Source of the DNA: Erpobdella octoculata
Taxonomy: Eukaryota > Annelida > Clitellata > Hirudinida > Erpobdellidae
Assembly: GCA_963978895.1 (NCBI GenBank)
Contig: OZ022246.1
Location: 17,944,549 to 18,008,548 of the forward strand
Direction: 5' to 3'
Length of the DNA: 64,000 nucleotides
The notes beneath the pieces were generated by a model. It saw only the letters and a list, made by a program, of their open reading frames with translations, searched no databases and was not told where the DNA came from. Position numbers and translations under genes: made by a program. Positions 13,048 to 64,000 of the stretch are shown in pieces; position 1 is the stretch's first letter, and each line of letters begins with the position of its first letter.

Positions 13048-13399
13048 TAGCGGAGATACCCGGCGTTGCCCAGGTTTTTTAGAGGTTTTTCTAATGTTTG
13101 TCTCTTTCTCTCCCGTTTCCTTTCCCACCTGCTTTCCCACTCCTGTTCGCTTTCCCGTTTTTGGTCGTTTTCCCGCTGCCGGTCGCTTTCCCGCTCCCGG
13201 TCGCTTTCCCGCTCCCGGTCGCTTTCCCGCTCCCGGTCGATTTCCCGTTCCCGGTCGCTGTCCCGTTCCCGCTCACGTTTGCTCTCCCATTCCCGCTCAC
13301 GCTTGCTTTTCCGTTCCCGCTCGCTGTCCGTTCCGGGTCTCTTTCCCGTTTCTATAATAGACAAACTAACCCACAAACATTCATATATATATATATAGT
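13048..13399 (-). mobile_element. Helitron family A, short inverted copy
   Basis: On the minus strand it runs from a TATATA-ATGAATGTTTGTGG 5' end near 13399 to the hairpin GGGCAACGCCGGGTATC and CTAAT at 13048, a degenerate CTAGT. The middle is the 18-bp GC-rich minisatellite. Confidence 0.7.
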
Positions 13400-13439
13400 C
13401 TTAGCAAATCTATTTTACGTTTTATAGGCTAACAGAACT

Positions 13440-13992
13440 TATGAAAGAATATAAAAGAGAAAATGAGCGGGAACGGGAACGGGAACGGGAGAGCAACCGT
13501 GACCGGGAATGGGAGAGCAAGCATGACCGGGAACGGGAGAGCAAGCGTGAGCGGGAACGGGAAAGCGACCGGGAACGGGAAAGCGACCGGGAACGGGAAA
13601 GCGACCGGGAACGGGAAAGCGACCGGGAACGGGAAAGCGACCGGGAACGGGAAAGCGACCGGGAACGGAAAAGCCACCGGGAACGGGAAAGCGACCGGGA
13701 ACGGGAAAGCGACCGGGAACGGGAAAGCGACCGGGAACGCGGAAAGCGACCGGGAACGCTGAAAGCGACTGGAATCGGGAGAGCAAGCTTGGAAGGAAAC
13801 GCGAGCAAAAGAGAAAATCGATAACAAAACTTCTGAGCGGGAAAGCGACCGGGAGCTGGAAAACGACCGAGAGCGGAAAAGCGACCGGGAACGCGACGAA
13901 AACGGGAAAGTGGAGAACGAAACGGGAGCGAGAGGGACAAACATTAGAAAAACCTCTAAAAACCCCGGGCAACGCCGGGTAACCCCGCTAGT
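13440..13992 (+). mobile_element. Helitron family A, 3' part
   Basis: It starts in ATGAGCGGGAACGGG repeats and ends AACCTCTAAAAACCCC, hairpin GGGCAACGCCGGGTAACCCC, then CTAG at 13989-13992. The 5' end is missing. The 18-bp unit (GACCGGGAACGGGAAAGC) repeats about ten times at 13555-13750 and gives spurious SDRERE or RSRSLS reading frames. Confidence 0.85.
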
Positions 13993-14137
13993 ATATATAT
14001 ATATATGGTTGAAACACTCATTTTTTCCTCTATACTTGTTTCATTTCAGCCCATTCTGAGTTCTTTGTTACAACCATCATATGTAAACAAAGTTTGTTGT
14101 ACCATAAACGAACTATTATAGTATAGACGCGTTCTAA
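13993..14137 (+). promoter_or_regulatory. Putative FDXR promoter/5'UTR interval
   Basis: Only 145 bp separate the Helitron 3' end from the putative FDXR start codon. The interval holds a short (TA)n, a polypyrimidine-AG (CATTTCAG at about 14050) and AT-rich sequence. An in-frame TAA immediately precedes the ATG. No specific promoter element can be named. Its role is inferred from position only. Confidence 0.35.
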
Positions 14138-56897
<42,760 letters not shown>

Positions 56898-57022
56898 GTA
56901 AGAAAAAAAATTTTTTTAAGTATTTTAAATATGGTTAAGAAACGGTAGCCGGTTTACCAGCTTTGATAAAATGTTCCTAAGCATTAATATAATAGTAGAC
57001 CATGTCACTGGCTGATTCTGTC

Positions 57023-57074
<52 letters not shown>

Positions 57075-57235
57075 TATTCAAATAATTAGGTGTTAATTTT
57101 TCGTCGATACAGGCTCGGTTAAATTTTATTGACCAAGTTTTGTTGCAAACTTTTTCTATTATATGAGATAGTTCGCGTAATTTAACTCACCCACGAAGTT
57201 GTTCAAAGAACGCCCGATTATACAAATCTTTATTA

Positions 57236-57285
57236 CTTTTTAACTTGCAAGTTTCGGCTATTTTTTCAGCCATCTTCAGAAAAAG
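57236..57285 (-). ncRNA. Hammerhead ribozyme 4 (PLE-B 3' repeat)
   Basis: Minus strand: stem I CTTTTT/AAAAAG, CTGAAGA, stem II GGCT/AGCC, GAAA, stem III ACT-TGCA-AGT, cleavage nucleotide T. Same as ribozyme 5 and nearly the same as ribozyme 1. Confidence 0.85.
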
Positions 57286-57329
57286 CAAAAGGCCGGGCGG
57301 TACAGGAACCGAACATAAACAAAGACGAT

Positions 57330-57714
57330 TAAAAACAAATAATGGAATGTGGAAGTACGTAGATAAAAATAAAATATGACCAAAATAAAATGCGAGGGAA
57401 AGTATTAATTAAGGCTAAAAATCAAAGAAGCAAATATAAATTAAATTTAACATAAGAATTGTTGGTGTTAGTTTTCCGTTGATACAGGTGTTAGTTTTTC
57501 ACCGATAAGAATTGTTCATAAAAATTGAAAGCCTTAAATGTCGAAGTATACATAGATTGAAAGAAAATAAATAAATTAAATTAAGAGCAAAAATAAAACA
57601 AAGGGATGTATTAATTACCATTGAAATCATAAGAACAAATATAAAATAAATATGACCGAAAATAATACATAAACTAGAGTACCAAGAGCGAGAAAAATCT
57701 AAAATTAACGTCTA
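57330..57714 (-). other. PLE-B 3' untranslated region
   Basis: AT-rich between the stop codon and the 3' terminal repeat. It contains near-repeats around 57470-57510 (minus CGGTGAAAAACTAACACC and CAACGGAAAACTAACACC) that resemble the end of the terminal module coding for DEKLTPN. They look like remnants of an older repeat junction. The same tract occurs in the copy at 38.5-39.0 kb. Confidence 0.6.
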
Positions 57715-60700
57715 CGTAATGTAATGTTTGGGTTATTAATTAAATGAGAAAAGAGGGTGTTATGGTCACCATTACTAGTCAAAGCAAACAAACGAGAAAT
57801 GTACAAAGTTCGACTGGTAGGAATCTGGTGAGGGGCCGTCTCGGAGAAGAAGCACGTTCACTATGGCAGGTTCTAGGAAGTAAGTAGGATGGCGAAGGGG
57901 AGAAACCATGACCACAATTCTGGGAATGATATCTTTGGCGGGATACCATTGTATTTCCTGGTGACGAACTCTTAGTACAGAGTGCAGATCTAATACATTG
58001 TAAGGGACATTCATGTTTGTGCTCCACAGGGGGCACAGAAGCAACATTAGTTGGGTGAAAAGGCAAACGAAGACTGTATGGAGTATGCTGGCCTGGAATC
58101 GTGCTGACAGTCGGACGTAAACGAGAAGGACGTTCACTATGGTAGTTGTAAACACCAATTCGAGGAAGTAAGAAAGATGGTGAAATTGAGCAACGGGGAT
58201 CACAGTCGTGAGAACGAGGTCTTTGGCGGGAAACTTTCATAGTTTTTGGTGACATGCTCGTAGTGTAGAGGTCAGGTGCAATAGATTTTCTGGGACACGC
58301 TGCTTCGTGGTCGATGGAGGATGAAGAAGCACAGGTAGGTAGATGAAAGAGAGAACCAGGACTGTACTGAGTTTCATTAGTTGGCATGGGGCGTCGTGGA
58401 GAAGAACGTTCGCTATGGTAGTTATTAGCAACAATTCTAGGGTGTGAAATGGATGATGAAGGAGAAGAACCAAGATTATGGTCGTGAGAGCGAGATCTTT
58501 GGCGGGGAACCTTCACAGTCTCCGGTGACGAACTCTTAGTACAGAGTACAGATACACTAGATCGTATGGGACGTTCAGGTTTGTGACCGACGGAGGGCAA
58601 AGAAACGACGGCAAGTGAAGAGGAAGGCAATGCGTTAATCATTACATCTTTAGAAGTAATGGTATGAGCATTATGAAGTAGGTTTATGTTATGAACTGAG
58701 TGATTAGTAGCTGTAGTAAAAAGCTTTAGGATATGTCCGGAGTGATCTTCTTGTATATTTATGGAAGGTCGGTCACGGACTATATAAAGTGCCTCGGCAA
58801 TTTTCAAACGAGCTGGTTCTGGCACGTGATGCAAAATAATGGTATTATCCACAAGTGTTTGTCTAGTGAGTTTAACACCATGGGCAGTCTGGAAATGTGC
58901 TGCTATGCTACCTCCTTGCAAGTGCATAGTGAGGCGCCGAGATAGAGTGGTGCGGGTGTGTCCAATGTATGTTTCTATTGAAGTATGTTTTAGATGGCAA
59001 GTGAATTTATACACGACGTTAGTAGATTGCAAGGGATCAGGTTGATGTGGTCCGTTTCTTGTAATCATAGAGTGTGATTTCTTGTTTTTATAATATATAG
59101 AAAATTGAAGTCGATGTCGGTTTCGGTCATTAACTGTCACGCAATTTCCGATAATCTGACGTAAAATCTTTTCATCAAGATGATAATTGTCATGCATTTG
59201 AGCGCAATACCGAACATCAATAGTCTTTATATTATTTACGGGAGTTGAGATATTGTTAGTTTTTCGTCGAACAAACTTCTCGATGACGGCGTCAATCATG
59301 GTATTAGTATAATTATTGTTCACAAGTAGTGTTTTGAGACGCTGAACCTCTGTATGGAAATGAGACCAGTCTTCAGATAACTCGTAAGCACGAGCTAATA
59401 AGTTAAAGATAACACTTTCCTTGTATTTAACTGGACAGTAACCAGCCCCGTTCATACAAAGACCTTCGGATGATGGCTTTACATACGATGAGTACGCTAT
59501 ACCAGTATCACATTGGGTAAGCAATACATCCAAAAATGCCAACCCGTGTTGTGGATCGATATTTTCTACTGTAAACTTTAAAACTGAATGTTGTTGTAAT
59601 GTAACCCGGAGGTCTTCAAGTTGGGTAGCGTCTTGACAAATTACAAAAATATCATCGACGTAACGTACATACATTGGCGGTTTGGCAAAGGTGTCAAAAA
59701 CAATACTTTCAATATGGCCCAAATAAAAGTTGGCAAAGATAGGACCTAAGGGAGATCCCATAGCAATGCCGTTAATTTGTCGAAACAGTCGTCCATCTGG
59801 GTGCCGAAACGGTAATTCCTTGGTGCATAACGAAAGCAGTTCAGACATGGATTCTTCGGTTATGATGGGAGGTGATAACTTAGAGTTATGGTATAAGTAT
59901 TGCAGGATAATTTTGATGGTTTCATCAGTAGGCACATTTGTGAACAAGTCAACGACGTCCAATGAACTCATAACACCGGTGGTATGACGGTTGCCTTTGA
60001 CTAAATTAATAAATTCGAAAGATGATTTCACTGTATATTGACAAGGGCAGTATGGAGAAATCACTTTAACAAGATACTTCGCAATATCAAATGTAGGAGT
60101 GGGGCTTTGCGAAATTATTGGCCTAATTGGGAAATCAGATTTGTGAGTTTTTACGTTGCCGTAAATATATCCCGGTGAGAAATCTCCAATAATCTGATGC
60201 ATGCCGGCTATGGGATTTTTCCGAAGAATGTTGCCTATTACTTTGTTAGTTTTTCGTTTGATTTCCAAAGTTGGATCTTTGGTAATCTCCAAAAATTTAG
60301 TTGTATCAGATACTATATCATTCAATTTATTTAGATAATCTGATGTATTCAAAATGACGTAGGCATGCGATTTGTCTGCTTTTCGTATAGTAATGGTGGA
60401 ATTATTTTTCAATGAGTGGGCAGCTGTGTGTAGTTCTCGATCGATTCCATGTGAAGCATGACGATGTTTCAATCCTTCTGCTTTGAGTAGTGTTTGAAAT
60501 CGATTATCAACAGAAATAGAACGATTTAGAAGATGTGGCTCAAACTGCATCATCAACATTTCTTGTTCAATTTGTTTCTTTATTGAACAATATTTGCCGG
60601 GGACGTGGTAGTTGTAACCAAGCTGCAAAAATCTGATCTCAGGTTCTGTGGGAGAGTATGAGGACAAGTTCATAAAATGGGTTGGTTCATCCCTGAGTAA

Positions 60701-61162
60701 AAACTTTGCGCCATACAATGAGGACAGTTTGTTGATAATGATGTTCTTTTTCCGACGATTAACTCTGTCAGTGCTAGAATCAATGAACTGCTGAAAAGCA
60801 TCAGTGGAAGCTTTATTAGGGAGCAAAGTCTGATAGGCCTTGACTGAAGCACGTAGCGAAGCAGTTAATTTATTCACCTCGAGCTGTGCTTCAGTAATTT
60901 CTCTTTCTAGGGCGTCACGAACAGTATCAAATGAATTAGAAATCCTAGAGCCTCGGTATATATTATTCAAATAATTAGGTGTTAATTTTTCGTCGATACA
61001 GGCTCGGTTAAATTTTATTGACCAAGTTTTGTTGCAAACTTTTTCTATTATATGAGATAGTTCGCGTAATTTAACTCGCCCACGAAGTTGTTCAAAGAAC
61101 GCCCGATTATACAAATCTTTATTACTTTTTAACTTGCAAGTTTCGGCTATTTTTTCAGCCAT
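57715..61162 (-). CDS. Penelope-like reverse transcriptase with GIY-YIG endonuclease (PLE-B), start within hammerhead
   Basis: The frame starts at ATG 61162-61160, inside the hammerhead core (MAEKIAETCKLK). The module ELSHIIEKVCNKTWSIKFNR to LTPNYLNNIY follows, then the body: DKG-like ADKSHAYVIL, FSPGYIYGNVKTHKSDFPIR, NGIAMGSPLGP, catalytic YVDD (59651-59662), NVVYKFTC linker, TYIGHTRTTLSRR (about 58969) and EALYIV. A C-terminal extension has three copies of a unit with LCTKSSSP, SRQR-RSHD and NYHSER-SRR-P. The long frame stops at 57779; the conserved ending FSHLINNPNITLRRR is in another frame to 57715, so one frameshift lies near 57790-57840. Otherwise intact and probably young. Confidence 0.92.
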
Positions 61163-61174
61163 CTTCAGAAAAAG
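61125..61174 (-). ncRNA. Hammerhead ribozyme 5 (PLE-B 5' repeat)
   Basis: Same fold as ribozyme 4, at the 5' end of the element, overlapping the first 12 codons of the RT/EN ORF. GGCT of stem II encodes part of Met-Ala, and AGCC-GAAAC encodes Ala-Glu-Thr. Confidence 0.87.
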
Positions 61175-61229
61175 CAAAAGGCCGGGCGGTACAGGAACCG
61201 AACATAAACAAAGACGATTAAAAACAATA

Positions 61230-61263
61230 TATATATATATACATACATATATATATATTCAGA

Positions 61264-61316
<53 letters not shown>

Positions 61317-61368
61317 ATATATATTAATATAATAGAAGACCACGTCACTGTTTAATGATTCTGTAACG

Positions 61369-61421
<53 letters not shown>
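61230..61421. repeat. TA-rich compound microsatellite with the ~50-bp motif
   Basis: TATATA/TACATA arrays at 61230-61320 and 61373-61421 surround the motif ATTAATATAATAGAAGACCA (61322-61370), related to 56982-57025 on the other side of PLE-B and to 160-207. Confidence 0.8.
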
Positions 61422-61425
<4 letters not shown>

Positions 61426-61624
61426 TTGAGACACGCTCTAAGAAACACAACTCGCCATTTGGCAGAAACAACTTTTCGAGCCAAATTCTCGACCTTTCGG
61501 CACAAAACTCTCTGTTCGAGACTACAATTAGCCAAAAACTTTTCCATTAAACTTTTATTCTCTTTTAACAAGAGAAACCGACTCTTTCCGGCTGAAAATT
61601 AAAGAGGCTCTCTATATCTTATTA

Positions 61625-61879
61625 ATGAGACCCGCAATTAATAAACAATTTGATAAATTTCCACAGATTCTCCACTTATTCGGTGTCAAAGAAAGCAATA
61701 TGCATCGGTTACCCTGTATTCCTTCTAACGACGAGGATAACATAAATGATGATACTTCTGACTCGTCCTCTGACACAAATACTTTGGCTGTTGAGGCTGC
61801 TCCTGACGAATCTCATTGTAATGTATCTGAGGAAATTCTTGTCTCTTCTAATATAACACAGCGAAAACGCAAAAATTGA
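61625..61879 (+). pseudogene. PLE-C C-terminal extension
   Basis: 84 residues including LHLFGVKESNMHRLPCIPSN, an acidic stretch DEDNINDDTSDSSSDTN, then SEEILVSSNITQRKRKN and a stop. The NIT-x-R(R/K)R ending matches the other Penelope lineages here. The same reading is found on the minus strand at 56398-56646. Confidence 0.75.
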
Positions 61880-62012
61880 TTTCCAATAGTATAAATTTTA
61901 TATTCTTTTGATTTGATAGGTAGAGTGTTTTTTCGTTTTTTCTTTTGTTAGTGTGCTAATTCTTTGACAATTTCGGTTCTTTCTGTTTGTTTACTTTTCT
62001 CGTTTTACTTTT

Positions 62013-62054
62013 GACCCTGAGGATGGCTGACATAGCTGAAACGGTCCGTCGGTC
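62013..62054 (+). ncRNA. Hammerhead ribozyme 6 (PLE-C copy 2)
   Basis: Stem I GACC/GGTC, CTGAGGA, T, stem II GGCT-GACAT-AGCT, GAAA, stem III ACG-GTC-CGT, cleavage nucleotide C. The ATG at 62023 starts MADIAETVRRSDNKSL, in frame with the rest of the module. Confidence 0.82.
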
Positions 62055-62237
62055 TGACAATAAAAGTTTAATGGAAAAGTTTTTGGCTAATTGTAGTCTC
62101 GAACAGAGAGTTTTGTGCCGAAAGGTCGAGAATTTGGCTCGAAAAGTTGTTTCTGCCAAATGGCGAGTTGTGTTTCTTAGAGCGTGTCTCAAAGATAAAT
62201 TGATTCCACAGTTTATTCGCAATATATATATATATAT

Positions 62238-62735
62238 ATGTCTCCCAATGAATTGCAACTACATCGAGAAACCAATGCTGCCTCGCAACGCCATCGAGTT
62301 GAACAAATGTCTCCCAATGAATTGCAGCTACATCGATCTGCTAATGCGATCTCCCAACTTTTAGCATGAAATCGTGTGAGTGAGGCAGTTCGTAACGAAG
62401 CAATTAACTTCAACGAAACTCAATTCGATCAACATGATTGTGGTGAATTTGATGTTTTATGTACTTCATGTCGATCAAGAAATTTTGCTGCAGAGCAACC
62501 ATCAGATGGACTATTCACTTCATGTTGTCGAAAAGGCAAAGTAATGTTGCCAAACCAATTGACATTCACGGTAATATACTTGGATATCTCGATTTTCTTA
62601 AAAGCCTCATGTCAGACACGTCCAATCCAGATAGACAAATTTTTCGACAACATATTCGATCATACAACAGCGCAGTTTGTTTCGCTTCCATGGCCGCAAA
62701 AATTTTTGATTTGCTTATATATAGAATTTTTTTAT
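62238..62735 (+). pseudogene. Helitron N-terminal fragment
   Basis: Frames give RHRVEQMSPNELQLHRSANA, then FNETQFDQHDCGEFDVLCTS with CRSRNFAAEQPSDGLFTSCC and, after a shift, NIRSYNSAVCFASM-type residues. This cysteine-rich segment is the N-terminal region of Helitron Rep/helicase proteins, the part missing from the 43-50 kb copy. It is broken by stops and ends at about 62735. Confidence 0.8.
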
Positions 62736-63324
62736 GGTTATCAAATGTCATTTTGTTTTTGTTGACTATTTTTATAATAACGGGCGCCGTATTTTAAAAC
62801 TTCCGTCATTTTTGACGGGCTATCTCTAGTAACTACATATTTATAAGTATAAGTACATTATTTATTTTTTACTTAAGTACAAGTACATATTTTTCACTTG
62901 TAGTAAGGAAAAGTGCTCAGTTATATTGAACATTTTTATTGATCAGAAAAATGTTAAGATGCTTCAACCAGCAGTAAATCAAGTGTTAGGAAACTCTCTG
63001 CTAATATGTTTCAGAGTTAAAAAAAAATATTTTAACAAACATAAGAAATAATTTTAAAAGTAATTTATTCATTGTCCCGTTTTTAGTAACTATTAAAAAT
63101 CTTTTTCTTAGTTAAAATCTGATTTTTATTAACAATGCTACTGACAGGGCGTGCATTTACAATAAAACCAATACCTAATTACAGTGAACAATGGTTATAA
63201 CTATCGGTTTTATAAATAAGAAGTCATTTATTTGGATTAAAAATAATTTATTTATTGTCATTAACTTTCTTCTTGCTGGAGTTTCGAGCCAACAAGTACT
63301 TATTTTTTCCATTTATGCGATTTA
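62736..63324. other. Unassigned AT-rich sequence
   Basis: Contains CTTAAGTACAAGTACATATT (about 62872-62895), reminiscent of hAT subterminal repeats, but no pair of ends was found. No FDXR exon is seen here. Confidence 0.4.
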
Positions 63325-63554
63325 TAACTATCTTTCATCTTATCGTAATGAAATTTTTACACAACCTTGAGAGTCGATGGGAGACAATTATAGTGAAAAA
63401 AATTGAAATTGGTCACAAAAAAGCGACCGGGAACGGGACGGGAGACAAGCAGGAACATGAGAGCGACCGGGAGCGTGAGAGCAAGTGGAGAAGGAAGCGG
63501 GAGCGAGATAGAAAAACGATAGAAAAACCCCGGGCAACGCGGGTACCCTGCTAG
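63325..63554 (+). mobile_element. Helitron family A, short copy
   Basis: Starts in the conserved block (ATCTTATCGTAATGAAATTT), has minisatellite units, and ends AACCCCGGGCAACGCGGGTA, CCCTG then CTAG at 63551-63554. The 5' TCTATATA is replaced. Confidence 0.72.
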
Positions 63555-63623
63555 TTTTAGTTATAAATAACAATATCTAATTATATTTATTGATGAGTAT
63601 CTCAAGTTGAAATTTTATTTCAA

Positions 63624-64000
63624 ACTAACGCGATACCTGGCGTTGCCCGGGATTTTTAGAGATTTTTCTAATGTTTGTCTCTACCGCTCCCGTTTCTTTC
63701 ACCGCTTGCTCTCCCGTTTTAGCTTGCTTTCCCGTTCTCAGTCGCTTTCCCGCTCCCTGTCGCTTTCCCGATCCCGACGCTTTCCATTTCCCACTCGCTT
63801 TTCCGCTCCCGCTTGCTTTCCCGTTTCCTTCTCCGTTTTCCCGTTCCCGTTGCGTTCCCGGTCGCTTTTCCGCTCCCGGTCGCTTTTCCGCTCCCGGTCG
63901 TTTTCAAGCTCCCGGTCGCTTTCCCGCTCCCGGTTGCTTTCCCGTTCTCGGTCGCTTTCCCTTTCCCGCTCTATTTTTCGCTCTCAGCTGGCTTCCCGTT
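63624..64000 (-). mobile_element. Helitron family A, continuing past the window
   Basis: The minus-strand 3' end (CTAACGCGATACCTGGCGTTGCCC) is at 63624, followed by the GC-rich minisatellite up to the window edge. Confidence 0.72.

Larger units (their letters stand above)
57073..61229 (-). mobile_element. PLE-B: near-complete Penelope-like element with both terminal repeats
   Basis: The direct terminal repeats are about 57073-57329 (3') and 60960-61229 (5'), with a single obvious difference (CACCCAC against CGCCCAC) over ~255 bp. Each carries a hammerhead and the N-terminal module. Between them lie the RT/EN ORF and a 3'UTR. Both outer ends are in TA-rich arrays. Near-identity of the repeats suggests recent insertion into FDXR intron 11. 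Confidence 0.9.
61422..62236 (+). mobile_element. PLE-C copy 2 (5'-truncated) with inverted leading fragment
   Basis: 61422-61558 is the inverse of the terminal module (minus frame [20 protein letters not shown]). After a short unique junction (61559-61624), the + strand carries the C-terminal coding (61625-61879, ending NITQRKRKN), the 3'UTR, hammerhead, and the module to IPQFIRNIY at (TA)n. Same organisation as PLE-D. Nearly identical to copy 1 at 56.0-56.6 kb. Confidence 0.82.

Noticed and set aside
13422..13972. Overlapping 127-177-residue SDRERE, RSRSLS and VAFPFP frames on both strands
   Set aside because: The 18-bp minisatellite is open in most frames; not an SR protein.
56898..56938. 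FDXR ending by read-through after exon 11 (KKKNFFKYFKYG)
   Set aside because: A good GTAAGA donor interrupts it and the peptide does not resemble the conserved FDXR C-terminus.
62238..62735. Assigning this Helitron N-terminal piece to the broken Helitron at 43-50 kb
   Set aside because: It lies 11 kb downstream with its own flanks; it is more simply a different copy.

Overview
The window is AT-rich eukaryotic nuclear DNA. It carries one recognisable host gene, with GT-AG introns, buried in transposable elements (TEs) and microsatellites. The mix of TEs (Penelope-like elements with hammerhead ribozymes, Helitrons, several hAT families, a Gypsy element, APE-type and RLE-type LINEs, tRNA-derived SINEs, a Tigger remnant) and the animal-like mitochondrial ferredoxin/adrenodoxin reductase suggest an invertebrate metazoan. 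I cannot name the phylum from sequence alone.

Host gene: FDXR (NADPH:adrenodoxin oxidoreductase), + strand, from a putative start at 14138. Eleven coding exons can be placed by homology and splice phase. They cover about 434 codons, including the FAD-binding GxGxxG segment, the NADP-binding segment and the late GW-K-GxTGVIA segment. Exons 1-10 lie in 14.1-29.4 kb and exon 11 at 56.7 kb, so intron 10 is about 27.3 kb and full of TEs. The last exon or exons are not visible and probably lie beyond 64 kb.

Layout. 0.4-1.7 kb: foldback element. 1.77-9.34 kb: a hAT element with a perfect 8-bp target duplication, containing a LINE fragment and a minus-strand Helitron whose CATA microsatellite holds an R2/NeSL-like LINE and a second hAT. 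10-14 kb: a pile of non-autonomous Helitrons of two families (A with an 18-bp GC-rich minisatellite, B with ~160-bp internal repeats) ending about 150 bp upstream of FDXR. 14-29 kb: FDXR exons with a hAT MITE, Helitrons, a solo LTR, a Tigger remnant and SINEs in the introns. 29.6-39 kb: decayed LINEs, hAT, Helitrons and a Penelope terminus. 39-43 kb: Penelope element PLE-A. 43.1-50.8 kb: an autonomous but broken Helitron hit by a hAT (TSD TTCGCACA) and a Gypsy element (TSD CACAT). 51-54 kb: palindromic SINE cluster and Helitrons. 54.4-62.2 kb: Penelope elements PLE-D, PLE-C, a nearly complete PLE-B with both terminal repeats, and PLE-C again. 62.2-64 kb: Helitron fragments.

The most interesting signal is in the Penelope-like elements. 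Seven sequences fold as complete hammerhead ribozymes (stems I-III plus CUGANGA...GAAA core), from four sublineages. In each, a start codon overlaps the catalytic core. In PLE-B that codon opens the reading frame continuous with the reverse transcriptase/GIY-YIG protein; in A and C it opens a homologous ~70-residue module; in D the frame is disrupted. All four sublineages also end in an NIT-x-R(R/K)R-type C-terminal tail after a low-complexity or repeated Ser/Pro-rich extension that I do not recognise as a described domain.
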